Source of the DNA: Phalacrocorax aristotelis | Lineage: Eukaryota > Chordata > Aves > Suliformes > Phalacrocoracidae | NCBI RefSeq assembly: GCF_949628215.1 | Contig: NC_134279.1 | Location: 64,835,766 to 64,899,765, forward strand | DNA: 64,000 nucleotides | Direction: 5' to 3' | In this document: positions 50,621-63,300 of the stretch, piece by piece | How the letters are laid out: the number at the start of each line of letters is the position of its first letter | Numbering within the stretch: position 1 is the first letter of the stretch | The notes under the pieces: model-generated | Told to the model about the DNA's origin: nothing | The model's database searches: none | What the model saw: the letters and a program-made list of their open reading frames with translations, nothing else | Program-made: the position numbers and the translations under genes

Positions 50621-53600
50621 TGAACTTCCCCTCGGTCTAAACCAATGGTTGGCCTTGTGGACCAAAGCTGAAAATTGCACATAATTAAGTCTGTTCACTC
50701 TATGCAAAATTAGGCAAAGCCAGTAACTGAACAAGAAGCACTTCAAGGAAACAGGGAATCTCAACAGCCAGTCAGGAGTGATGCCTTTCCTTTTGGCAGT
50801 AAATTTAAGCTACAATGAAGGTTGTGATAAGCTCTGTGCATTTACAGAGGTTAGAGTTTCAGCTAACTAGTTTAAGTGCTGCTAGCGGTGTTATAGTGCT
50901 AGCAATTGTGCTTAGCATCCTGCTAAAGATTCACATAAATATTTGGATGGCAAGCCTGCACTTGTGTTGGTGCTGTCATGGCCATACAGCTGTCCACAGC
51001 TGTGTTGTAGGTTGCCTCTGCTACAGCTACTATCTACGAGAGCTTGTTTTCCAGTGGTTGTTTTTGAGTGCAGCATAGATGTTTTGAGATTCTTGAATGT
51101 CTTGGATATACATCCCACAAGAGGATTGAATCATGGGTATGTTAGAACTGCTTTCTTCCAGACTGTAAATGGCAATTAGACTGACTAAACTCAATGAAAC
51201 TGTGATAATATGTATTGTACTATTTCCCTTGGTTAGACGTCATCCAGTAATACATTCTGCCTGTTTAAAATCTTCCTGTTCCTGCCACCTAGTCTTACTC
51301 AGATATTGTCTTTGATTCTTGGTTTACACCATTGTGTAGCAGACCACTGTCTGGCACTCTTTGCTACACCTCAGAAGAAGCTGTACCTCTTTGGTGGGAA
51401 AATTGCTGGTAGAGATCTGTGGGAGGTATATCTGAAAATAAATTATGCTGATAGTTCACTTAAAAATTTTCCAAGTTTTGGCCTTTCTGTTTCTCATTGT
51501 AGACTGACACTTGGAGATTAGTAATTATGAGCAATAAGCATTTTAGCCTGAAATTTCATATACTGCTGTAATTCAAACTTCTTCAACTTCAGGGTATCAC
51601 ACAACCCCCATCACCTTATGCAGTTGGGTGGTTTTTTTTTTGCAGAAGGCATTCAGAAAGGACATAGATATAATTACCTTAACATTTGTTATCTTGCTTT
51701 ACATTCTTACTTATGTTCATGTGCCCATATGCGCTTCTATAGGGTAGATCTGAAAAACACTTTAAAACTCTTAGAGAACTCTTTATCTGTGTGTGTTTGT
51801 ACATACATGCTTATACTTGAGCTTCTCGATTAAAACGGGAAAAAAGTACCCTTCTACATCTTCTAGGAAAGATTCCTTAAAATATATTTTGAACTAGAAT
51901 CTCTGACCAGACCTCCCTAAATCAGATACTTCAGAGTTATTTTAAGGGAAAGTATTGTTACTTATGAATACATCTGCTTAGGTATGCTACAATGAATGGG
52001 TTTAGTTCTAGAGTAGAACATTAAGTATTTAAATCCTTTATAACTTACAAGGAAGAATGGTTAGCTTTAGAACCCACGTAACCCTCTGTATCCTTCACTG
52101 TGCTAGTGGCTTCAAAACACCAATGTCTCAAACAGGCTGCCAATTACCTGGAATGTAAAAACTGGGACATCAGATGGGGCGAACCCTTCCTAGCAACTTT
52201 TGTAAAAAGTGCCTGCCACATCACTTCCTCAGAAAGAGGTACTGGTGCATGTGGGCCTCCTAAGTGGCAGAGTATTCAAAAATTGTGGTAGCCTCTGAAG
52301 TGGAAGTTGAAGTATGACACTGCCCTTACCGCCTGGTGAGACTAATGTAACACCTCTCATGTCCTCTGTTTTGACCCTGCAGCATCAACTCGAGCCATAC
52401 AGGTCTCCAGTAACAGCAGCTCCAGAATCACTATTATTTACTGTCTACCCCGCTCATGGTAAACAACATTTCCGCTTTGTAATTTTCCTGCATTCTTTAC
52501 TTTGCTCTCAGCAAGCAGTATTTTCCATCTAATACATATTTGTATTTGTAGGCTATTAAACACTGCTTTATTTTTTTCTATAAAGTGAACTTGCCTACCT
52601 AGAAACTGAGTTTTAAGGGGGAAAAGCTAAATCTATTAATTTTCATTATATGCTTTGAACTCTTAAATTTATCTTAAGATAATATAGTGATTGTACACAA
52701 TACACAATTGTGATTGTATGTTTGAGGTAACATTCACTATGGAGGACAGAGTTACCTTATTCTTTGCATCTTTACATGTGATACTTCCACTGAAAAAACT
52801 CAATGCAATATTTTTCTATTATTTTAAATATAAACTCCCAATTTTGTATTTAATGATATTTTATCCTTGCCCTTTTTAAAATTAATTACTCAAGTCATGT
52901 GTTACTTTTCCAAAATTAGAAGGCACGCTACTTATGAGTGAAAAGCCATTCCTGGTGAAGTCAGAAGCAATTTTGCATTTATTTCAACTTTAATGCAATT
53001 TGGACTATATTAAGGGTACAGAAATGTCTGTCGCAAAAGTTTTACTGACTAGGATCCTATTTGCCACCTATATCTTACTGGCTCTATACATTATACTTTA
53101 GAATAAACACTACTGCAGTCTGTATGGGCAGACAAAACCAACTGTTTAACAATTAATGATATTTGCTTTTTCTTGTGTAAAACACTTTGTTAATTGCATC
53201 TGCTTGTTCTCTGTGCTCTGCATTACAATTTTTTTCTACAACTGATGTCTCCTTTCAACACTCTATTTTTATGCTAATATCTAAAATACATTTGTTGAGT
53301 TTTATTGTCAGATTTGATTAGCTCACTCTCTGTCCAGATGTGCGCCACCCTTCTTACTTGGGAGGGTTGCCTCGTAAGAATCTGCAAAAACTAACCTGAT
53401 AATCCTCCTTTAAGACTCAAAAAAATGTTTCTTTCCTCTAACAGTTATGAAAAACCTTGACAGTTATGAGGCAGCTGATGTTCTTGCTACAATTGCTGTC
53501 TATAAGGCTTACAAAAAACCTCTGACTGATATCTTGGGCCCTCGTGTCTCTATCAGCCGTTGCCTCTTGTCGCATCAACTTTTGGGACAAGAACAAGTTT

Positions 53601-54284
53601 TTCTTCTGTAGGTGTCAAAATGCATAGGTCCCTATAACTGCCAATAGCATGCCTGTTTGCTGTGGTAAATACAAATCAGTAACTCTAAGAATCTTTATTA
53701 GCTTTTGTAAGGAAAACAGCAAAAGTTCCCAGAAACATGTGATGCCACTAGACACCTCTTCTCACTCAGTCACAACAAAAAGGCATAAACATTTCATGAA
53801 TCGTGTGATTTTTAGATGAATGGACAGAAATATCAGTCAACAAAAGCAACATCAATAAATAAATTTGAGATAATCCTGCAGTAATCAAAGCTCTATTTAG
53901 ATATGCTTTGGAGTATTTAATACGTCTAAATAAAGAAACTCAGCTGTGTAGCAGAAAAATGATGCTGATGTAAGCTATTCTGGTGCTGGCATAGAACCAA
54001 AATGGCTGTAATTTTTGCTGGTCTGCTCAGTTTCTTTATTTAGGTGTTTCTTACACTAGATGCTGTTTTATGGGTTGGTTTTTTTTGCCTTTTTAAAAAA
54101 GCAAACAAACTCCCTTCTAAATTCAGCTATGTAAGATGTTTTACCATCTAAAATGGTTTTGATCTCCTTCCAACTTTCAGCTCAACCATTCATAAAGTTT
54201 CTCAGTGTTTGATTTATTTACCTGTGTATTTATTTACCTGGATGCTGGTTCCATCTAATTCAACCTTATTTAGCATCTTTCTGA

Positions 54285-54600
54285 GAGTGCCGTGTGCAAC
54301 CAGTATCAGAGTCTTACTGATATTATGAACCTCTGTGTCTACCATTTTTTCGTTATGCATTCATTATTCCATCAAAGAAACCAATTAGTTTGGTTCCACT
54401 TGATTTGTGATTTTTACAAATGTGTTACTGATTTATCACTGCATTTTCTTCAAGCTGTTTACATACTGATTGCTCTTGCTTTACTAATTGTTCTAGTTAT
54501 TTGTCAGGTATTGAAGTTAAATTTAGTGGCCTATAATTCTTCATCTTTCCTCAACCCTCACTTATTCTCTTCTTTTAAACTGTAATATAATTTTAGCCTT
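54285..54600 (-). mobile_element. Old CR1/L3-type LINE fragment, N-terminal reverse transcriptase region
   Basis: The plus-strand DNA reads as the reverse complement of the region encoding 'PGNYRPVSLTS..GKxxExII' and 'QHGFxxGxSCLTNL'. Recognisable phrases are 'ttggttccacttgatttgtg', 'tttttacaaatgtgttactg', 'ggtattgaagttaaatttag' and 'tggcctataattcttcatc', matching the amniote CR1/L3 consensus ('ggttccacatgatttgttc .. ttacaaatccatgctgact .. ggtatcgaagttaggctgac tggtctataattcc'). Fully decayed. The 97-codon plus-strand open frame across it is not a gene. Confidence 0.8.
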
Positions 54601-56534
54601 CCCTTGGTTTCCAGAGGCAATGAAATGGAGATGGATATTAAACTAAGGAGTAAACAGTAACACTTGATGAGTAACATCTAGTTTGATCAACAAATTACTT
54701 TAGTGGCCAAAGGAGAAAGTTCTGCTTAATCTGGATGAGAGAAGTGGCTCCATCTTTGGCTCACAACACCATACCCTCTTTTGTTGCCTGTACTTCTTGT
54801 TTCCATAAGTGTGTGTTTCTTCAGGGTGAGAGTGACAGTAAAGTAAAACGTTGGCACTCTTATTTGCTTAGTATTTTGAGATCATGAATCAGCTGAGATT
54901 AAAGATCACTGCTCCAGCCAAACTAGAGCTAGGGCTACCAACATCAGTGTTATGGAAATACAGTAAGAAATAGATGGCAAGAGCCAGAAATGATGTAATC
55001 TCTGGCTTTATACGAGGAACAAAAATTTAGTCCTATCAAGACTAAGAAGACGGACACTGTTTGAAAAGTGCAGAGAAACATAAAATATCTGGGTCTTAAG
55101 TAGCTGAGAACTTATCCACAAAGACATTTATTATTTAAATCTCATAATTAGTTTGGATCTTGGCCTTAAACTCAGCGGTCAGCCACACACAGCTAAACAA
55201 TGTAAGGGGTAATAAATCTGTCTATACTGTTTCTTTAGCTAACACAATTTAACTTTTTTTAGACACTCCTTATTTTCTCAGACTAGACAAGATTATGAGG
55301 CTTTCACTCTTTAATGGCAGTGACTGCCATCAGCACCCTCAATATTCAGTGTTCATGGGAGAACTTGATGTTTGGGACCCTAGAAGGAGCTGTGGAAGAG
55401 TCCTCACGAACACTATTTTATCTATGCAGCAAATGCAGACTCAAATTCTAATAAGATTCTATGCAACAACTGTGAAGCCTGCCAGAGAGGCTCAATACTA
55501 GCCTGCACTTCAGGAATGTGGTTTTTAAAAGTGATCCTTTGAGTGCTTACCTGATGCGGCATATCATGCCAGCCTCCATTGTGTTCTGTGACTTTGCTTG
55601 CTAGCGACAGGTAGATAGTTGACACATCTAGCATGCAGTGCTATGTATGGAGTGGGAGGTAAAAATACAACATGGCATTGGAAACTTACTAGAACACAGC
55701 CTGGCTGTCAGATGCTCCAGAATAGGAACTACTGGACAAGCTTAACAGGTCTGCACAGGAGTGGAGAAAATACAGTTGAAAACTACATATTTCATATTTG
55801 GAAGTCTTATGTTCTTGTAAACATAACACATTTGATTTTTGTCTCTTGCTGTGGCCATGGAGAATGTCATACAACATCTATAGAGGATATTTTTTTTTCA
55901 GCGCTCAGTTACCTTGTGGCTAAGACTCCAAGGAGAGTTTGCTAAGCATCTCTCTTACCCAGAGATGTTCAATTTAATGTGTCTTGCAAAGCTGAATGAA
56001 TTCCTGAGAACAGAAGCAATATTACCATTATGCTAGTACTCAAAGCATAATGACCTATGTGAACTTTTAATCTGGAAAAGAATAGCAAATGTCAACACAG
56101 GATTGAACTGATCAACAGGGAAAAATAAACTAACATCGGCCTTTTTTTTTTTAAGTGTATCTGTTAAATATATTTGAGCTCATTCGTTCTTGACACAAAG
56201 TTTGAATGATTGAGGTAACTTCATGGATATGATTTCTCTGACTGCTGCAACACCATACCAAACGGCATTCTAGTTCAAAAGAAATCGGTGCTATATGTTA
56301 ACAATAGGGTACCTGTTCTTCAGGTTAAGCTTTCAATATACATTTAAAGGTTCCTTTCACTGAGATGTTTCTAGTATGTCTCATGAGAGACTAGGTTCTG
56401 GTACTATCCAGCATTTTAATTGCAATTCTGGAAATAAATAATGCCACATGACAGTGATGGATACTATGTATGGGGTAATAATACTGATCCCTTAGGACTG
56501 TAGCAAGGTAACTTCCATGGAACTCGGATAAGAA

Positions 56535-56662
56535 CTTCTAGAGAACTTGGTAAGGCCCAGGGCAACCTGATCTAACATATAAGTTGACCCTGCTCAGAGC
56601 TGGAGCAGAAACAGATTATGCAAAGAGGTCCCTTCCAATCTAAAATACACTATGATTCTAAT
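56535..56662 (+). repeat. CR1 LINE 3' end fragment
   Basis: 'aaggcccagggcaacctgat', 'ctgctcagagctggagcaga', 'gaggtcccttccaatctaaa' and 'cactatgattctaat' follow the avian CR1 3' end ('gcctgggcaacctgatct .. ctgcttggagcagg .. gaggtcccttccaacctca .. ttctgtgattct'). It is a solo 3' stub in plus orientation that ends in one degenerate octamer unit. Confidence 0.8.
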
Positions 56663-57069
56663 TTGAAAATTGCATGTTTCAGTGGGAATGGTTTTGGGCA
56701 GAAGAGCCAGAACGCTGTTCTGCTGTGCTTGTGGTTTGGATGTTAGATATTACTATACCATCAATAGGGTCTCTCAGCAGAACATCAAAAGTTTCATTTC
56801 AGAAAGATGGAGCCTTTCTAACATGCACTAACTAACAGAACTAACATGCAATACATAGAGCAGCCTGCTGTACTGTCTGTATTAAAAAATTTACGTTAAT
56901 CTTTATATTGCCACATACACAGATATATCTAGGCATGGTATCTAGATAGGACAAAGAACTCAAGGCAGATCTACAAAACAGCAGACTGTTCAGTGGGCTC
57001 CTGAACGCTGATTCTCAAGGCACAGTGGCAGAAAAACAAAACACAGTCATTGGAAATAATAATAAGTAG

Positions 57070-57248
57070 GAACAAAGAAGTTATATCACATTAATGGGAC
57101 TAGTACTGGAATACTGTATACAGTTTTGGTGAATATGTTTTTAGGGGTGTTGAAAAACCAGAGCAAGTGAAGTAAAGATTCACAGAAGGGCTGGGAAGAC
57201 TTCTATATGACAGTGATTTTTTGGCTTTAAAAAGACTGAGAGGTGATA
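57070..57248 (+). mobile_element. Old CR1/L3-type LINE, left half interrupted by a younger CR1
   Basis: 'gggactagtactggaatact', 'gtatacagttttgg', 'gaagacttctatatgacagt' and 'tttaaaaagactgagaggtg' follow the old CR1 ORF2 3' region ('ctagtactggagtactgtgt ccagttttggg .. gaggacatgtcttatga .. tttaaagaagactgagaggg gatat'). The sequence stops abruptly at about 57248, and the expected continuation is found at 60101 beyond the younger element. Confidence 0.75.
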
Positions 57249-60100
57249 TCACAGAATCATAGAATGACCTGAGCTGGAAGAGACCCACATGGATCATCAA
57301 GTCCAACTCCTGTCCCTGCACAGGACAAGCCCAAAATTCACACCATGTGTCTGAGGGCATTGTCCAAGTGCTTCTTGAGTATCATCAGGCTTGGTGCCGT
57401 GACTGCTTCCCTGGGGAGCCTGTTCCAGGGCTCCACCACCCACTGGGTGAAGAACCTTTCCCCAATACCCAACCTACACCTCCCCTGGCACATCTTCCTG
57501 CCATTCCCTTGGGTCCTCTCATTGGTCACCAGAGAGAAGAGATCAGCACCTTCCCCTCTTCCTCCCCTTGTGAGGAAGCTGCAGACCACGATGAGGTCTC
57601 CCCTCAGTCTCCTCTACTCCAGGCTTGAACAAACCAAGTGACTTTAGCCGCTCCATGTATGGTTTCCCCTCTAAACCCTTCATGAACTTTGTAGCCTTCC
57701 TCTGGACACTCTCTAGTAGCTTTATATCCTTCATATACTGTGTCTATATCCTTAATGTACTATGGTGCCCAAAACTGCACACAGCACTCGAGGTGAGGCC
57801 GCACAAGCACAGAGTAAAGCAGGACAATCACCTCCCTTGACTGACTGCAATGCAGCGCTTGATGCACCCCAGGACTCGGTTCGCCCTCTTGGCTGCCAGG
57901 GCACACTGTTGGCTCATGTTCAACTTGCCGTCGACTAGAACCCCCAGGTCCCTCTCTGCTGGGCCGCTCTCCAGCCTCTCGTTCCCCAGTCTGTATGTAC
58001 ATCCAGGGTTGCCATGCCCCAGGTGCAAAATCCAGCACTTGATCTCGTTCAGCTTCATACGGTTGGTGATTGCCCAGCTCTCCAGTCTGTCCAGATCTCT
58101 CTGCAGGGCCTCTCTGCCCTTGAGAGTGTCAACAGCTCCTCCCAATTTTGTGTCATCAGCAAACTTAATTAGTATTCCTTCAAGTCCTGCATCCAAGTAA
58201 TTCCTGAAGACATTAAACAGTACTGACCCTAAAATGGATCCCTGCAGAACCCCACTAGTGACTGGCCGCCAGCCTGATGTAACCCCATTTACTATGACCC
58301 TTTGAGCCCGACCCATCAGCCAGTTGCTCACCCACTGCATTATGTGTTTATCCATCTGTGTGCTGGACATTTTGTCCAGGAGGATCAGTGAGAGACAGTA
58401 TTGAAAGCTTTACTGAAATCCAAAAAGATCACATCAATTGGCTTCCCTTGGTCAGCTAGATGGGGAACCTTGCCATAGAAAGAAACTAAATTTGTTAGGC
58501 AGGACTCTCCCCTCATGAACCCATGCCGGCTGGGACCAATGACTGCACTGTCTTTCAGGTGTTTTTCAATAACTCCCAGAATAATCTTCTCCATAATATT
58601 GCCAGGCACAGAAGTGAGGCTGACTGGCCTGTAGTTACTGGGGTCATCGCTCTTCTTGAAGACTGCGAGAATGTTTGCCAGCTCCCAGTCAACTGGGACC
58701 TCTCCAGATTCCCAAGAGTGTTGAAAAATCATCAAGAGAGGTCTCACTATGACATCAGCCAGCTCTTTAAGTACCCGCGGATGAATCCCATTAGCCCCAT
58801 TGACTTACAGGGATCTAGCTGAAGCAGCAAGTCCCACATCTGTTTGGGGTTGGTTGGGAGTTTGTCATTTCCCAGTTACAGTTCTCTAGCCTACAATTGG
58901 TGTTGAAGACCGAGGCAAAGAAAGCATTAAATGTCTCTGCCTTGTCTATGTCCCTGTTTGTGAGGTGACCATTCTAATGAAGCAATGGGCCAATGTTATT
59001 TCTGGCCTGCCTTTTGCCATTAACGTATTTTAAAAAGCCCTTCTTACTGTCCTTCACAGTACTGGCCAGCTTCAACTCTAATTGACCTTTGGCTGCACAT
59101 ATTTCCTCCCTGCAGTGGTGAACAGCATCCCTCTAGTCCTCCCATGTAACCTGACCTTGCTTCTGGCCATATACTTCCTTTTTTCTCCTTATTTCTGGAA
59201 GACCCCTAGTAAGTCAAGCCGGCCTTCTGCCTCACCTGCCTGACTTCCTACACTTTGGAATTGCCTGCTCCTGCACTCTTAGGAGGTGGTACTTAAAAAG
59301 TGATCAGCACTGATGGACCCTGCTACCTTTGAAAGCTTTTTCCCAGGGGAGCTTATTAAACTCTTCCCTGAGCAACCTGAATTCTGCTCTCCTCATATCC
59401 AGAGTTGAGGTCTTGCTGGCAGCTTACCTCCTGTCACCATAGATTTTAAACTTGACTGCTTTGTGGTCACTGTGGCCAAGGCAGCCACCAATCGCCACTT
59501 CACCCATGAGGCCTCTCTGTTAATAAGCAACAAATCAAGGAAGGCACCTTTCCTGGCTGGTTCCCTTAGTACCTGTACCAAGAAGTTATCGTCCAGATGA
59601 TTTAGGAACCTTCTGGACCTGTTTGTCCCAGCTGTGTGGTATTCCCAGTTGACATCTATCAAGTTGAAGTCCCCCATAAGGACAAGTGTGGATGACTTAT
59701 AGGCATCCCTTATTTCCTTAAAGAATAACTCATCAGTGTCATCCTCTTGGCTGGGTGGCCTACAGTACACTCCACGACAACATCTGCTTTATTTGTCTGT
59801 CCCTTACCTTAATCCTTAACCAGAGGCTCTCAACTGTGCCATTGCCAACTGCAAGCTCCACGCATTCCAGCTCCCCTACTATGTACAATGCCACCCCGCT
59901 GCCTCGCCTGCCCTGCCTATCCCTCCTGAGCCTGTAACCATCCATCATGACACACCAGTTGCAGGACTCATCCCACCAAGTTTCACTTATGCCAATGATG
60001 TCATCTCTGGGACTGGGCCAAGGCTTCTAGCTCCTCTTGCTTGTTCCTCATGCTGTGCGCATTTGTGTAAAAATACTTCAGGTGTGGTTCATTGTGCCGT
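57249..60100 (-). mobile_element. Avian CR1 LINE, 5'-truncated, ORF2 (endonuclease + reverse transcriptase) disabled
   Basis: Read on the minus strand, the element starts inside the APE-type endonuclease (LKYFYTNAHSMRNKQEELEA, about 60080-60020, then ISETWWDES and GYRLRRDRQGRRGSGVALY). Next come GDFNLIDVNWEY near 59.67 kb and FLDLLLINRE near 59.53 kb. The reverse transcriptase follows: NYRPVSLTSVPGNIMEKII, HGFMRGESCLTNLVSF, LDFSKAFNTVSH (Asp codon 58420-58418) and the catalytic FADDTKLGG (FADD at 58163-58152). The C-terminal region reads [18 protein letters not shown] and FFTQWVVEPWNRLPREAVTA. It ends in the octamer units ATTCTATG/ATTCTGTG at about 57.27-57.25 kb. Frameshifts separate the endonuclease, RT and C-terminal frames, so the copy cannot move. 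It lacks the 5' UTR, ORF1 and the start of the endonuclease. Unusually long for a bird CR1 insertion, and much better preserved than its neighbours. Confidence 0.93.
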
Positions 60101-60370
60101 ATGATTAGGGTGTATAGATACAGTCATGAGAATTAGATACAGGGTGCTGAATAATGCCTTTATACTAGCTTTTAAAAATAGCATAACTGAAGGAAGAAAA
60201 GTTCAAATTGGTATGTTTATTTTTAGAACTGAAGGTGAACAGTCATTGGGAATAGATTACTAAAAGAAGCAATGAATTCACTAGCTCTGGATGTTCTCAG
60301 AAATATCTTTCTAGAGAGCTTGAATCAGATACAATTTACTAGGGTCAATACAGGCATTTGATGGCTTCTT
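60101..60370 (+). mobile_element. Old CR1/L3-type LINE, right half beyond the younger insertion
   Basis: 'gattagggtgtatagataca', 'gattactaaaagaagcaatg', 'aattcactagctctggatgt' and 'agcttgaatcagatacaatt' continue the old CR1 reading that breaks off at 57248: after 'gaggtgatat' the family continues with 'gattgcggtctataaatac', then the '..agtggtggaatcaccatca..ctagataa..' 3' UTR region. It is decayed and fades out at about 60370. Confidence 0.7.
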
Positions 60371-63300
60371 ATAGTATATGTCAGACTATATGGTTCAACA
60401 GTTTCTTCTGGCACTAATTTCAAGGAACCTTGTCCCTTTCTCCACTGAAACATCTCCGTTCCCAGATCAAAACACTGATGCCGGTTATTGCTCACGGCTG
60501 TGCAGTCTTCATGAAATAACAGAAGCCAAAGTCTAAATCCAGGATTATTGCAGCTTTTGACATTTGTTATGCAGAGGACTGCAAGGGGTATAGTCACTTT
60601 TAGATCAATTCTGTGGTGATCCTGATTCATTTAAAGAAGAAAAGTATTTTTAAAATTTTCAGTCTTACATCACTTCCTGAGAGTTGGTCATTTTGTAAAC
60701 TCAAAATATGCAAATCCCACAGCCATATTTTGACTCATGGATTTTAATGAACTGCTGAATGTCAGTTTATTCAGTCAACAGAGCTTACTTTTCCTAAACA
60801 AATATGTGATACTTTATTATCTCCAGGTAATGTTAATTACACTGGAAGAAAATGGGAGAGAATCTTTAATATCGCTATTGGCAGAGAAGCTTGGCAGAAT
60901 GCGATTCACAGATATTCAGAGCAGCTAGTAACTATATTCTAAATGAAACAAATTTACCCTGTCTTTAACACTAATTTTAGTGGAAAAATATGAAACAAAG
61001 ATCAGATCTGCTGGGAAAATAGGTAACCTTTTAAATTAATGTTCCCTGAGCCACAATTAATTTAGATTTAATAGGAGAGTTAATGTATGAATACTGATTA
61101 TTAAACATTCACTAAGGATTAAAAGTTATGTAATAGATTCATAACTGTGAAATTGATATGGACCTATTGCATAGCCATAATACTCTGCAAATATATTTTA
61201 GAATGTAGTTGCTATTTGTTTAGTATATAATAACTACTTAATGAAGTCTAAATTAAATACTTAAACCTCAATTGAAAAAATATCTGTGAAGTACAAAACA
61301 CAATGTGGAACATTTTTACCATGCTGTGCTTATCAAGATAAAATCACGTTGTTTTGAAAACAACAAAAAAAGTGAGTAGTCTGTGGGGCCTGCTTGAACA
61401 AAAAGTTTTCCCTGGATAGTAGTTTCACTGCCGAAACTCCCATGAAAGTGCCTAGATGATTAAGTACCCAAAAAGCAGGATCCAGAAAATTTGCTGATGT
61501 TGACATCAAAATGCATTGTTTTCCCCATTTTCTTCTGCCTTGAGAAGCAAATCTATAATGATGTATTAATTGCTATTTATTATTATGCTTCCTACTGCTT
61601 CATTTTTTATGGCTTGTGGTTGCTTACCAGAACTAAAAGTAATCCTATGGATAAAATGTACTTGGGAGAGAAGACCAGTACAAGTCTTACTGCAGGTTGT
61701 TTGGACCATGTTTTTATTGAGTAATTGAGGCTGCCACAAAAATCACTTCTTTAATGACAGGAGTGTTAGCTCTGCAACCAGACAGGCATGCTATAACCTA
61801 CTGCTGTGGCTCCACCTGCTGAAAGGTATGGGTTTGAATTCAGAAGGAGAACCGCGGTAAGACACATTGCTTCTCCTATCCATTTACTGCTTTCTTTGTG
61901 TCTTTGCATGGTACCGGCTCTGTCATGTGTGTTTATGCCAAATAGGTTACTTGACAGCAAGGACCCCAGCCTCTGTCTCAAGGGCAACGTGTTACTTGTT
62001 GTCATCAACATGTCTGTAACTCCTGCTCCATTGGCTGTGGGTACACCTCTGAGCCCAGATGTGCTTCTTATCATCTGCCCCTTTTGCTTTTTTGACTACC
62101 ACCCAGGCCCGGCTCAGTCCTGTAGGATATTGTCTGAGCTACCGTCCCATGCCAGTGTGGGACTCAGCTGCTGCTTGCCTCTGGCCAGTGTAGACTTTTT
62201 TATTTTCTTTAACTATCATATTAGCCTTTTCCCTTTTGTTTTTCCCTGGGAATTTTCTGCCTGAGTTCGAGGTACTGTGCAGGGAAGAGAAAGAGAATGT
62301 CTTGCTTCAGGCGCCATTACGCAGCCAATAAAATCGGGACTTTTCTAGAGTTAATGTTCTGTAAAATCTGAGGTGATAAGATTTGGGAGTGAAGGAAATT
62401 CTTCAAAGTATTCATGTTAAGGAAGTTTAACTTCTGAACCATTTGAATTGCTTAAGCATCAGACAGCTTTTCTTTCATATGCATTGTTCACACAACAGTG
62501 CAAATCCCCATCTATCTAGTTAGACATAATCACTACCATCTTGGAAAACCATCGCCTTCTTTTCAGCCATAAGCACTGATGTGTTAGTAATGAAGTAGTT
62601 AAGTTTTTCTTTTCCCTACTGGTTTCCCCCCACAACTCTGTGTGTTTGGATCCTACTTACATGATAACATCTATTATTTAACAAAATATAACAAGGAGTA
62701 GAAGGAAAACTATTTTATTTCAATTTCTATTAGCGCATTATTGCTTGGAAGCCTGTAAGCTCATTAATACTGAGTAATGTGCCTAACTGATGGCAATCTT
62801 TTGAAAAGGATCTGAAATGACAGTTACACATTTTAGCAAAATTCTTAATGGAAGGTTGTATGAAAACTATATTTATCTCTTCCTCTTCCATCTAAATATA
62901 TATTTCTATAGCTTTATTTTTATCTTATTGAAAATTCACATCAGATATATAGAAAGCCAAGACTTTTCAAAATTATATTAAAAATTTACTTGGAGGCCAA
63001 ACACTGAAAAAGTGGGTATGGAATTGCATGATAAAAAGAAACCTCACACAACATATTTTACATATTTTTGAGCTGCGTACATTGCTTTCTAAAATTTAGC
63101 GATGGGACAGTATTTCAAAGTCAGTGTTCTCTCTACAGTTATAGACGAGAACAGCAGAAGAGGACTGAGATCCCTGTATGAGTCTGCTGAACCCACACAT
63201 TAGGGGTTATTTTTATCTTCACTCAAGGCAAAGAAAATAATGAAAATCAAGCATGAAAATCTTCCAGGCCTGACTGTTCTTTCCGCAGAAGTGCATCTGG

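Larger units (their letters stand above)
41915..54284. other. Non-coding stretch, no gene recognised
   Basis: No exon of a recognised gene. The contents seen are a TA/TG microsatellite (42.73 kb), two decayed dispersed repeats (44.8 and 50.5 kb), and a homeodomain/octamer-motif-rich AT block at about 48.05-48.25 kb, which is described under findings. Open frames of 60-120 codons here show no domain signature. Confidence 0.6.

Noticed and set aside
50489..50764. 91-codon minus-strand open frame as a coding region
   Set aside because: It overlaps a recognisable dispersed sauropsid repeat in plus orientation.
51306..51521. Kelch-like phrase KLYLFGGKIAGRDLWEVYLK in a 71-codon frame
   Set aside because: A single partial blade with no second GG repeat, splice context or neighbouring blades, so it is not supportable as a gene remnant.
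57850..58822. Plus-strand open frames of about 100-116 codons
   Set aside because: They are antisense shadows of the minus-strand CR1 ORF2, whose motifs are unmistakable.
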